Below are positions 13,943 to 24,413 of a stretch of DNA of 64,000 nucleotides, in pieces. The notes under the pieces are model-generated. The model was not told where the DNA came from and did not search any database. It worked only from the letters and a program-made list of their open reading frames with translations. A program made the position numbers and the translations under genes. The DNA is from Petrolisthes cinctipes (taxonomy: Eukaryota; Arthropoda; Malacostraca; Decapoda; Porcellanidae): positions 1,674,001 to 1,738,000 of the forward strand of contig JAWQEG010001306.1 of assembly GCA_033782935.1 (NCBI GenBank). The letters are read 5' to 3'. Positions within the stretch are counted from its first letter, which is position 1. Each line of letters begins with the position of its first letter.

Positions 13943-16450
13943 GCTGAAAATCGATATTTTATGTGCCAAAAAGTCATTATGTGCATGTATCTTCAGTACC
14001 CGTTTATATCTCAAATTCAGGCTCAAATCACCCGAAAATTCGATATTTTTGGGTCCCAGAAGCGATCTGTACATGCCTACTCAGTGCTAGAATATTTTCA
14101 AAATATAGGCTAGAAACATGCTAAAAATCGATATTTTATGTGCCAAAAAGTCGATATCTCAAATTCAGTCCCAAAACACCAGAAAATTCGATATTTAGGG
14201 GTCCCAAAGGCAATCTGTACATGCTTACTCCGTGTTAGAGAATTTACCAAAATACATGCAAAAAACATACTGAAAATCAATCTTTTAGGTGCGCAAAAGT
14301 CGATAGATGCATGCATTTTCTGTAACCGTTTATATCTCAAATTCTGGCCCTAAACACCCGAAAATTCAATATTTTGGGGTCCCAGAAGCGATCTGTACAT
14401 GCCTTCTCAGTGCTAGAATATTTTCAAAATATAGGCTAAAAACATGCTAAAAATCGATATTTTAGGTGCCAAAAAGTCGATATCTCAAATTCAGTCCCAA
14501 AACACAAGAAACTTCGATATTTAGGGGTCCCAGAAGCGAACTGTACATGGCTACTCCGTGTTAGAGTATTTTCAAAATACAGGCCAAAAAACATACTGAA
14601 AATCGATCTTTTAGGTGCCCAAAAGTCGATATGTGCATGCATCTTCAGTACCCGTTTATATCTCAAATTCAGGCTCAAAACACCCGAAAATTCGATATTT
14701 TGGGGTCCCAGAAGCGATCTGTACATGCCTACTCCGTGTTAGAGTATTTTCAAAATACATGCCCAAAACATGCTGAAAATCGATATTTTAGATGCCCAAA
14801 GTCAATATGTGCATGTATCTTCAGTACCCGTTTATATCTCAAATTCAGGCTCAAAACACCCGAAAATTCGATATTTTTGGGTCCCAGAAGCGATCTGTAC
14901 ATGCCTACTCAGAGCTAGAATATTTTCAAAATATAGGCTAAAAACATGCTAAAAATCGATATTTTATGTGCCAAAAAGTCGATATCTCAAATTCAGTCTC
15001 AAAACACCCGAAAATTCGATATTTAGGGGTCCCAGAAGGGATCTGTACATGCCTACTCCGTGTTAGAGTATTTTCAAAATACAGGCCAAAAACATACTGA
15101 AAATCGATCTTTTAGGTGCCCAAAAGTCGATATGTGCATGCATCTTCAGTACCCGTTTATATCTCAAATTCAGTCCCAAAACACCCGAAAATTCGATATT
15201 TAGGGGTCCCAGAAGGGATCTGTACATGACTACTAAGTGTTAGAGTATTTTCAAAGTACAGGCCAAAAACATACTGAAAATCGATCTTTTAGGTGCCCAA
15301 AAGTCGATATGTGCATGCATCTTCAGTACCCGTTTACATCTCAAATTCAGGCTCAAAACACCCGAAAATTCAATATTTTGGGGTCCCAGAAGCAATCTGT
15401 ACATGCATACTCAGTGCTAGAATATTTTCAAAATATAGGCTAAAAACATGCTAAAAATCGATATTTTAGGTGCCAAAAAGTCGATATCTCAAATTCAGTC
15501 CCAAAACACCCGAAAATTCGATATTTAGGGGTCCCAGAGGCAATCTGTACATGCTTACTCCGTGTTAGAGAATTTTCAAAATACAGGCAAAAAACATACT
15601 GAAAATCTATCTTTTAGGTGCGCAAAAGTCGATAGGTGCATGCATTTTCTGTACCCGTTTATATCCCAAATTCAGGCCCTAAACACCCGAAAATTCAATA
15701 TTATGGGGTCCCAGAAGCGATCTGTACATGCCTACTCAGTGCTAGAATATTTTCAAAATATAGGCTAAAAACATGCTAAAAATCGATATTTTAGGTGCCA
15801 AAAAGTCGATATCTCAAATTCAGTCCCAAAACACCCGAAACTTCGATATTTAGGGGTCCCAGAAGCGATCTGTACATGGCTACTCCGTGTTAGAGTATTT
15901 TCAAAATACAGGCCAAAAACATACTGATAATCGATCTTTTAGGTGCCCAAAAGTCGATATGTGCATGCATCTTCTATACGCGTTTATATCTCAAATTCTG
16001 GCCCTAAACACCCAAAAATTAGATATTTTGGGGTCCCAGAAGCGATCTGTACATGCCTACTCCGTGTTAGAGTATTTTCAAAATTCAGGCCCAAAACATG
16101 CTGAAAATCGATATTTTTGGTGCCCTAAGTCAATATGTGTATGCATCTTCTATACTCGTTTATATCTCAAATTCAGGCTGAAAACACCCGAAAATTCGAT
16201 ATTTTGGGGTCCCAGAAGCGATCTGTACATGCCTACTCAGTGCTAGAATGTTTTCAAAATATAGGCTCAAAACATGCTCAAAATCGATATTTTAGGTGCC
16301 CAAAAGTCGATATGTGCATGCATCTTCTGTACCCGTTTATATCTCAAATTCAGGCTCAAAACACCCGAAAATTCGATATTTGGGTCCCAGAAGCAATCTG
16401 TACATGCCTACTCAGTGCTAGAATATATTCAAAATATAGGCTAAAAACAT
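13943..16450 (+). repeat. 2508-bp tandem duplication, copy 1
   Basis: This block is followed directly by its own near-copy. Rare variants shared by both copies include GTCATTATGTGCATG near 13975 and 16482, CACAAGAAACTTCG near 14503 and 17012, GAATTTACCAAAATAC near 14240 and 16749, and AAAAATTAGATATTTTG near 16015 and 18523. Copy 1 has its own changes, for example an extra A in GGCCAAAAAACATAC near 14588 and a 2-base loss in ATATTTGGGTC near 16380. Confidence 0.9.
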
Positions 16451-18959
16451 GCTGAAAATCGATATTTTATGTGCCAAAAAGTCATTATGTGCATGTATCT
16501 TCAGTACCCGTTTATATCTCAAATTCAGGCTCAAATCACCCGAAAATTCGATATTTTTGGGTCCCAGAAGCGATCTGTACATGCCTACTCAGTGCTAGAA
16601 TATTTTCAAAATATAGGCTAGAAACATGCTAAAAATCGATATTTTATGTGCCAAAAAGTCGATATCTCAAATTCAGTCCCAAAACACCAGAAAATTCGAT
16701 ATTTAGGGGTCCCAAAGGCAATCTGTACATGCTTACTCCGTGTTAGAGAATTTACCAAAATACATGCAAAAAACATACTGAAAATCGATCTTTTAGGTGC
16801 GCAAAAGTCGATAGATGCATGCATTTTCTGTAACCGTTTATATCTCAAATTCTGGCCCTAAACACCCGAAAATTCAATATTTTGGGGTCCCAGAAGCGAT
16901 CTGTACATGCCTTCTCAGTGCTAGAATATTTTCAAAATATAGGCTAAAAACATGCTAAAAATCGATATTTTAGGTGCCAAAAAGTCGATATCTCAAATTC
17001 AGTCCCAAAACACAAGAAACTTCGATATTTAGGGGTCCCAGAAGCGAACTGTACATGGCTACTCCGTGTTAGAGTATTTTCAAAATACAGGCCAAAAACA
17101 TACTGAAAATCGATCTTTTAGGTGCCCAAAAGTCGATATGTGCATGCATCTTCAGTACCCGTTTATATCTCAAATTCAGGCTCAAAACACCCGAAAATTC
17201 GATATTTTGGGGTCCCAGAAGCGATCTGTACATGCCTACTCCGTGTTAGAGTATTTTCAAAATACATGCCCAAAACATGCTGAAAATCGATATTTTAGAT
17301 GCCCAAAGTCAATATGTGCATGTATCTTCAGTACCCGTTTATATCTCAAATTCAGGCTCAAAACACCCGAAAATTCGATATTTTTGGGTCCCAGAAGCGA
17401 TCTGTACATGCCTACTCAGAGCTAGAATATTTTCAAAATATAGGCTAAAAACATGCTAAAAATCGATATTTTATGTGCCAAAAAGTCGATATCTCAAATT
17501 CAGTCCCAAAACACCCGAAAATTCGATATTTAGGGGTCCCAGAAGGGATCTGTACATGCCTACTCCGTGTTAGAGTATTTTCAAAATACAGGCCAAAAAC
17601 ATACTGAAAATCGATCTTTTAGGTGCCCAAAAGTCGATATGTGCATGCATCTTCAGTACCCGTTTATATCTCAAATTCAGTCCCAAAACACCCGAAAATT
17701 CGATATTTAGGGGTCCCAGAAGGGATCTGTACATGACTACTAAGTGTTAGAGTATTTTCAAAGTACAGGCCAAAAACATACTGAAAATCGATCTTTTAGG
17801 TGCCCAAAAGTCGATATGTGCATGCATCTTCAGTACCCGTTTACATCTCAAATTCAGGCTCAAAACACCCGAAAATTCAATATTTTGGGGTCCCAGAAGC
17901 AATCTGTACATGCATACTCAGTGCTAGAATATTTTCAAAATATAGGCTAAAAACATGCTAAAAATCGATATTTTAGGTGCCAAAAAGTCGATATCTCAAA
18001 TTCAGTCCCAAAACACCCGAAAATTCGATATTTAGGGGTCCCAGAGGCAATCTGTACATGCTTACTCCGTGTTAGAGAATTTTCAAAATACAGGCAAAAA
18101 ACATACTGAAAATCTATCTTTTAGGTGCGCAAAAGTCGATAGGTGCATGCATTTTCTGTACCCGTTTATATCCCAAATTCAGGCCCTAAACACCCGAAAA
18201 TTCAATATTTTGGGGTCCCAGAAGCGATCTGTACATGCCTACTCAGTGCTAGAATATTTTCAAAATATAGGCTAAAAACATGCTAAAAATCGATATTTTA
18301 GGTGCCAAAAAGTCGATATCTCAAATTCAGTCCCAAAACACCCGAAACTTCGATATTTAGGGGTCCCAGAAGCGATCTGTACATGGCTACTCCGTGTTAG
18401 AGTATTTTCAAAATACAGGCCAAAAACATACTGATAATCGATCTTTTAGGTGCCCAAAAGTCGATATGTGCATGCATCTTCTATACGCGTTTATATCTCA
18501 AATTCTGGCCCTAAACACCCAAAAATTAGATATTTTGGGGTCCCAGAAGCGATCTGTACATGCCTACTCCGTGTTAGAGTATTTTCAAAATTCAGGCCCA
18601 AAACATGCTGAAAATCGATATTTTTGGTGCCCTAAGTCAATATGTGTATGAATCTTCTATACTCGTTTATATCTCAAATTCAGGCTGAAAACACCCGAAA
18701 ATTCGATATTTTGGGGTCCCAGAAGCGATCTGTACATGCCTACTCAGTGCTAGAATGTTTTCAAAATATAGGCTCAAAACATGCTCAAAATCGATATTTT
18801 AGGTGCCCAAAAGTCGATATGTGCATGCATCTTCTGTACCCGTTTATATCTCAAATTCAGGCTCAAAACACCCGAAAATTCGATATTTTTGGGTCCCAGA
18901 AGCAATCTGTACATGCCTACTCAGTGCTAGAATATATTCAAAATATAGGCTAAAAACAT
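16451..18959 (+). repeat. 2508-bp tandem duplication, copy 2
   Basis: The second copy starts inside a hybrid 177-bp monomer (16390-16566). That monomer begins like the one near 18900 and switches to the one near 13943 within AAAACAT at 16444-16450. It differs from copy 1 by a few substitutions and one- or two-base indels, such as GTGTATGAATC near 18646 where copy 1 has GTGTATGCATC. Confidence 0.9.
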
Positions 18960-21900
18960 ACTAAAAATCGATATTTTATGTGCCAAAAAGTCGATATCTC
19001 AAATTCAGTCCCAAAACACCCGAAAATTCGATATTTAGGGGTCCCAGAAGGGATCTGTACATGCCTACTCCGTGTTAGAGTATTTTCAAAATACAGACCA
19101 AAAACATACTGAAAATCGATCTTTTAGGTGCCCAAAAGTCGATATGTGCATGCATCTTCATTACCCGTTTATATCTCAAATTCATGCTCAAAACACCCGA
19201 AAATTCGATATTTTGGGGTCCCAGAAGCGATCTGTACATGCCTACTCCGTGTTAGAGTATTTTCAAAATACATGCCCAAAACATGCTGAAAATCGATATT
19301 TTAGATGCCCAAAGTCAATATGTGCATGTATCTTCAGTACCCGTTTACATCTCAAATTCAGGCTCAAAACACCCGAAAATTCGATATTTTTGGGTCCCAG
19401 AAGCAATCTGAACATGCCTACTCAGTGCTAGAATATTTTTAAAAATATAGGCTAAAAACATGCTAAAAATCGATATTTTAGGTGCCAAAAAGTCGATATC
19501 TCAAATTCAGTCCCAAAACACCCGAAAATTCGATATTTATGGGTCCCAGAAGCGATCTGTACATGCCTACTCTGTGATAGAGTATTTTCAAAATACAGGC
19601 CAAAAACATACTGAAAATCGATCATATAGGTGCCCAAAAGTCGATATGTGCATGCATCTTCTGTACCCGTTTATATCTCAAATTCAGGCCCTAAACACCC
19701 GAAAATTCGATATTTTGGGGTCCCAGAAGCGATCTGGACATGCCTACTCAGTGCTAGAGTATTTTCAAAATACATGCCCAAAACATGCTCAAAATCGATA
19801 TTTTAAGTGCCCAAAAGTCGATATGTGCATGCATCTTCTGTACCCGTTTTTATCTCAAAATCAGGTTCAAAACACCCGAAAATTCGATATTTTTGGGTCC
19901 CAGAAGCGATCTGTACATGCCTAGTCAGAGCTAGAATATTTTCAAAATATAGGCTAAAAACATGCTAAAAATTGATATTTTGTGCCAAAAAGTCGATATC
20001 TCAAATTCAGTCCCAAAACACCCGAAAATTCGATATTTAGGGGTCCCAGAAGGGATCTGTACATGCCTACTCTGTGTTAGAGTATTTTCAAAATACAGCC
20101 CAAAAACATACTGAAAATCGATCTTTTAGGTGCCCAAAAGTCGATATGTGCATGCATCTTCAGTACCCGTATATATCTCAAATTCAGTCCCAAAACACCC
20201 GAAAATTCGATATTTAGGGGTCCCAGAAGGGATCTGTACATGCCTACTCCGTGTTAGAGTATTTTCAAAATACAGGCCAAAAACATACTGAAAATCGATC
20301 TTTTAGATGCCCAAAAGTCGATATGAGCATGCATCTTCAGTACCCGTTTACATCTCAAATTCAGGCTGAAAACACCCGAAAATTCAATATTTTGGGGTCC
20401 CAGAAGCAATCTGTACATGCATACTCAGTGCTAGAATATTTTCAAAATATAGGCTAAAAACATGCTAAAAATCGATATTTTAGGTGCCAAAAAGTCGATA
20501 TCTCAAATTCATTCCCAAAACACCCGAAAATTCGATATTAAGGGGTCCCAGAAGGGATCTGTACATGCCTACTCCGTGTTAGAGTATTTTCAAAATACAG
20601 GCCAAAAACATACTGAAAATCGATCTTTTAGGTGCCCAAAAGTCGATATGTGCATGCATCTTCAGTACCCGTTTATATCTCAAATTCAGGCTCAAAACAC
20701 CCGAAAATTCGATATTTTGGGGTCCCAGAAGCGATCTGTACATGGCTACTCAGAGCTAGAATATTTTCAAAATATAGGCTAAAAACATGCTAAAAATCGA
20801 TATTTTATGTGCCAAAAAGTCGATATCTCAAATTCAGTCCCAAAACACCCGAAAATTCGATATTTAGGGGTCCCAGAAGGGATCTGTACATGCCTACTCC
20901 GTGTTAGAGTATTTTCAAAATACAGGCCAAAAACATACTGAAAATCGATCTTTTAGATGCACAAAAGTCGATATGTGCATGCATCTTCAGTACCCGTTTA
21001 CATCTCAAATTCAGGCTCAAAACACCCGAAAATTCAATATTTTGGGGTCCCAGAAGCAATCTGTACATGCATACTCAGTGCTAGAATATTTTCAAAATAT
21101 AGGCTAAAAACATGCTAAAAATCGATATTTTAGGTGCCAAAAAGTCGATATCTCAAATTCAGTCCCAAAACACCCGAAAATACGATATTTAGGGGTCCCA
21201 GAGGCAATCTGTACATGTTTACTCCGTGTTAGAGAATTTTCAAAATACAGGCAAAAAACATACTGAAAATCGATCTTTTAGGTGCGCAAAAGTCGATAGG
21301 TGCATGCATTTTCTGTACCCGTTTATATCTCAAATTGTGGCCCTAAACACCCGAAAATTCAATATTTTGGGGTCCCAGAAGCGATCTGTACATGCCTACT
21401 CAGTGCTAGAATATTTTCAAAATATAGGCTAAAAACATGCTAAAAATCGATATTTTAGGTACCAAAAAGTCGATATCTCAAATTCAGTCCCAAAACACCC
21501 GAACCTTCGGTATTTAGGGGTCTCAGAAGCGATCTGTACATGGCTACTCCGTGTTAGAGTTTTTTCAAAATACAGGCCAAAAACATACTGAAAATCGATC
21601 TTTTAGGTGCCCAAAAGTCGATATGTGCATGCATCTTCTATACGCGTTTATATCTCAAATTCTGGCCCTAAACACCCGAAAATTCGATATTTTGGATGTC
21701 CCAGAAGCGATCTGTACATGCCTACTCCGTGTTAGAGTATTTTCAAAATTCAGGCCCAAAACATGCTGAAAATCGATATTTTTGGTGCCCTAAGTCAATA
21801 TGTGTATGCATCTTCTATACTCGTTTATATCTCAAATTCAGGCTCAAAACACCCGAAAATTCGATATTTTGGGGTCCCAGAAGCGATCTGTACATGCCTA

Positions 21901-22303
21901 CTCAGTGCTAGAATGTTTTCAAAATATAGGCTCAAAGCATGCTCAAAATCGATATTTTAGGTGCCCAAAAGTCGATATGTGCATGCATCTTCTGTACCCG
22001 TTTATATCTCAAATTCAGGCTCAAAACACCCGAAAATTCGATATTTTTGGGTCCCAGAAGCAATCTGTACATGCCTACTCAGTGCTAGAATATTTTCAAA
22101 ATATAGGCTAAAAACATGCTAAAAATCGATATTTTATGTGCCAAAAAGTCGATATCTCAAATTCAGTCCCAAAACACCCGAAAATTCGATATTTAGGGGT
22201 CCCAGAAGGGATCTGTACATGCCTACTCCGTGTTAGAGTATTTTCAAAATACAGGCCAAAAACATACTGAAAATCGATCTTTTAGGTGCCCAAAAGTCGA
22301 TAT

Positions 22304-22332
22304 GTGCATGCATCTTCAGTACCCGTTTATAT
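22304..22332 (+). repeat. 29-bp segment present only in long monomers
   Basis: This segment, from GTGCATGCATC to CGTTTATAT, is exactly what short monomers lack. It is preceded by ATAT and ends in ATAT, so the deletion has a 4-bp direct repeat at its ends. The stretch 22300-22313 (ATATGTGCATGCAT) alternates purine and pyrimidine for 14 bases and contains the 8-bp palindrome TGCATGCA. Confidence 0.9.
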
Positions 22333-24039
22333 CTCAAATTCAGGCTCAAAACACCCGAAAATTCGATATTTTGGGGTCCCAGAAGCGATCTGTACATGCC
22401 TACTCCGTGTTAGAGTATTTTCAAAATACATGCCCAAAACATGCTGAAAATCGATATTTTAGATGCCCAAAGTCAATATGTGCATGTATCTTCAGTACCC
22501 GTTTATATCTCAAATTCAGGCTCAAAACACCCGAAAATTCGATATTTTTGGGTCCCAGAAGCGATCTGTACATGCCTACTCAGAGCTAGAATATTTTCAA
22601 AATATAGGCTAAAAACATGCTAAAAATCGATATTTTATGTGCCAAAAAGTCGATATCTCAAATTCAGTCCTAAAAACACCCGAAAATTCGATATTTAAGG
22701 GTCCCAGAAGGGATCTGTACATGCCTACTCCGTGTTAGAGTATTTTAAAAATACAGGCCAAAAACATACTAAAAATCGATCTTTTAGGTGCCCAAAAGTC
22801 GATATGTGCATGCATCTTCAGTACCCGTTTACATCTCAAATTCAGGCTCAAAACACCCGAAAATTCGATATTTTTGGGTCCCAGAAGCAATCTGAACATG
22901 CCTTACTCAGTGCTAGAATATTTTCAAAATATAGGCTAAAAACATGCTAAAAATCGATATTTTAGGTGCCAAAAAGTCGATATCTCAAATTCAGTCCCAA
23001 AACACCCGAAAATTCGATATTTATGGGTCCCATAAACGATCTGTACATGCCTACTCCGTGCTAGAGTATTTTCAAAATACAGGCCAAAAACATACTGAAA
23101 ATCGATCATTTAGGTGCCCAAAAGTCGATATGTGCATGCATCTTCTGTACCCGTTGATATCTCAAATTCAGGCCCTAAACACCCGAAAATTCGATATTTT
23201 GGGGTCCCAGAAGCGATCTGTACATGCCTACTCAGTGCTAGAGTATTTTCAAAATACATGCCCAAAACATGCTCAAAATCGATATTTTAAGTGCCCAAAA
23301 GTCGATATGTGCATGCATCTTCAGTACCCGTTTTTATCTCAAATTCAGGCTCAAAAAACCCGAAAATTCGATATTTTTGGGTCCCAGAAGCGATCTGTAC
23401 ATGCCTACTCAGAGCTAGAATATTTTCAAAATATAGGCTAAAAACATGCTAAAAATCGATATTTTATGTGCCAAAAAGTCGATATCTCAAATTCAGTCCC
23501 AAAACACCCGAAAATTCGATATTTAGGGGTCTCAGAAGGGATCTGTACATGCCTACTCCGTGTTAGAGTATTTTCAAAATACAGGCCAAAAACATACTGA
23601 AAATCGATCTTTTAGGTGCCCAAAAGTCGATATGTGCATACATCTTCAGTACCCGTTTATATCTCAAATTCAGTCCCAAAACACCCGAAAATTCGATATT
23701 TAGGGGTCCCAGAAGGGATCTGTACATGCCTACCCCGTGTTAGAGTATTTTCAAAATACAGGCCCAAAACATACTGAAAATCGATATTTTAAGTGCCCAA
23801 AAGTCGATATGTGCATGCATCTTCAGTACCCGTTTATATCTCAAATTCAGGCTCAAAACACCCGAAAATTCGATATTTTTGGGTCCCAGAAGCTATCTGT
23901 ACATGCCTACTCAGAGCTAGAATATTTTCAAAATATAGGCTAAAAACATGCTAAAATCGATATTTTATGTGCCAAAAAGTCGATATCTCAAATTCAGTCC
24001 CAAAACACCCGAAAATTCGATATTTAGGGGTCCCAGAAG

Positions 24040-24128
24040 GGATCTGTACATGCCTACTCCGTGTTAGAGTATTTTCAAAATACAGGCCAAAAACATACTG
24101 AAAATCGATCTTTTAGGTGCCCAAAAGT
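24040..24128 (+). repeat. Ancestral half-unit B (89 bp) of the long monomer
   Basis: This is the first half of the internal dimer. Compared with the following half it shares CGAT-TGT-CATGC, CTCAGT (in copies carrying that variant), AGGCTCAAAACA, GAAAA-TCGATATTTT and the GGT-CCCA-AAG end. Half B carries the 15-nt dyad; the equivalent place in half A reads TTTATATCTCAAATTC and is not palindromic. Aligning the CTCAGTGCTAG form of B with A by eye gave 65 matches in 89 columns, with two single-base gaps. Confidence 0.82.
24069..24083. repeat. 15-nt dyad, GTATTTT-C-AAAATAC form
   Basis: A perfect inverted repeat with 7-bp arms and a single central C. This form is the usual one in long monomers that follow a short monomer (class B1). 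The flanks do not extend the symmetry. The same position is imperfect in other classes, such as GAATTTTCAAAATAC and GTATTTTCAAAATTC. Confidence 0.9.
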
Positions 24129-24216
24129 CGATATGTGCATGCATCTTCAGTACCCGTTTACATCTCAAATTCAGGCTCAAAACACCCGAAAATTCAATAT
24201 TTTGGGGTCCCAGAAG
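24129..24216 (+). repeat. Ancestral half-unit A (88 bp) of the long monomer
   Basis: This is the second half of the internal dimer, starting at CGATATGTGCATGC, which parallels CGATCTGTACATGC of half B. It ends with TTCGATATTTTGGGGTCCCA (TTCAATATTTT in this copy), parallel to ATCGATATTTTAGGTGCCCA in B. The 29-bp deletion that makes short monomers lies wholly in this half. Confidence 0.82.
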
Positions 24217-24245
24217 CAATCTGTACATGCATACTCAGTGCTAGA

Positions 24246-24260
24246 ATATTTTCAAAATAT
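24246..24260. repeat. 15-nt dyad, ATATTTT-C-AAAATAT form
   Basis: The matching dyad in the adjacent short monomer, 177 bp downstream of the previous one. Both arm ends differ from the long-monomer form (G to A on the left, C to T on the right), so the symmetry stays perfect. ATGTTTTCAAAATAT and ATTTTTTCAAAATAT variants, each with one broken pair, also occur in the array. Confidence 0.9.
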
Positions 24261-24307
24261 AGGCTAAAAACATGCTAAAAATCGATATTTTAGGTGCCAA
24301 AAAGTCG

Positions 24308-24311
24308 ATAT
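24308..24311 (+). other. Deletion scar (single ATAT) in a short monomer
   Basis: In the short monomer GTCG is followed by one ATAT and then CTCAAATT, where the long monomer has ATAT, 25 bases and a second ATAT. The same scar is found in all short monomers seen, including the diverged GCGTAAAGGCGATATC subtype of the left zone. This points to one ancestral deletion. Confidence 0.85.
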
Positions 24312-24413
24312 CTCAAATTCAGTCCCAAAACACCCGAAAATTCGATATTTAGGGGTCCCAGAGGCAATCTGTACATGCTTACTCCGTGTTAGAGAATTTT
24401 CAAAATACAGGCA

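Larger units (their letters stand above)
24036..24212 (+). repeat. Representative long satellite monomer (177 bp)
   Basis: A clean example of the long monomer, running from one GAAG landmark to the next. In order it holds: the TGTACATG block; the dyad GTATTTTCAAAATAC; a first GAAAATCGAT block; the alternating purine-pyrimidine stretch ATATGTGCATGCAT; CTCAAATTCAGGCTCAAAACACCCG; a second GAAAATT-CGAT/CAAT-ATTTT block; and GGGGTCCCA. Other long copies measure 176 bp when GCCCAAAAGTC is shortened to GCCCAAAGTC, for example 22382-22557. A consensus built by eye has 31 G and 40 C in 177 bases. Confidence 0.95.
24036..24360 (+). repeat. Representative 325-bp long+short dimer unit
   Basis: One long (177 bp) plus one short (148 bp) monomer form the 325-bp unit that dominates after about 12 kb. 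Because 325 is not divisible by three, any reading frame shifts at each dimer. Extra long monomers are inserted between dimers at many places and break the strict ladder. Confidence 0.93.
24213..24360 (+). repeat. Representative short satellite monomer (148 bp)
   Basis: The short monomer follows the long one directly. It matches the long monomer along its length except that 29 bp between GTCGATAT and CTCAAATT are missing. It also carries its own diagnostic bases: GAATATTTTCAAAATATAGG in place of GAGTATTTTCAAAATACAGG, GCCAAAAAGTC in place of GCCCAAAAGTC, TTCAGTCCC in place of TTCAGGCTC, and ATATTTAGGGG in place of ATATTTTGGGG. These linked differences show that long and short monomers have evolved as separate classes since the deletion. 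Confidence 0.95.
18960..24413 (+). repeat. Dimer-rich satellite segment with partial higher-order copies
   Basis: A strict 325-bp ladder runs through 20251, 20576, 20901, 21226 and 21551. Segment 20.9-22.9 kb recurs at 24.06-26.1 kb at an offset falling from 3160 to 3155 through small indels, and 19.46-19.9 kb resembles 22.94-23.4 kb (offset about 3484). Small private changes include an inserted base near 19440 (TTTTTAAAAATATAGG) and a missing base near 23955 (GCTAAAATCG). Nothing other than satellite is present. Confidence 0.82.

Noticed and set aside
22300..22313. RY-type (GCATGCA) regulatory element or promoter
   Set aside because: The motif is simply part of every long monomer; there is no gene nearby and no reason to assign a regulatory role.
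24069..24083. Intrinsic transcription terminator at the dyad
   Set aside because: The arms are AT-rich with a one-base centre and no following T-run; a bacterial-type terminator is not supported.
24161..24171. Yeast-like replication origin consensus in CGTTTATATCTC-type stretches
   Set aside because: It differs from the consensus and an AT-rich satellite will contain such near-matches by chance in every copy.
24186..24203. CENP-B box-like motif around CACCCGAAAATTC and its complement
   Set aside because: The complement contains CGGG, but the required TTCG-N4-A-N2-CGGG spacing is not met: the TTCG and central A positions do not match.
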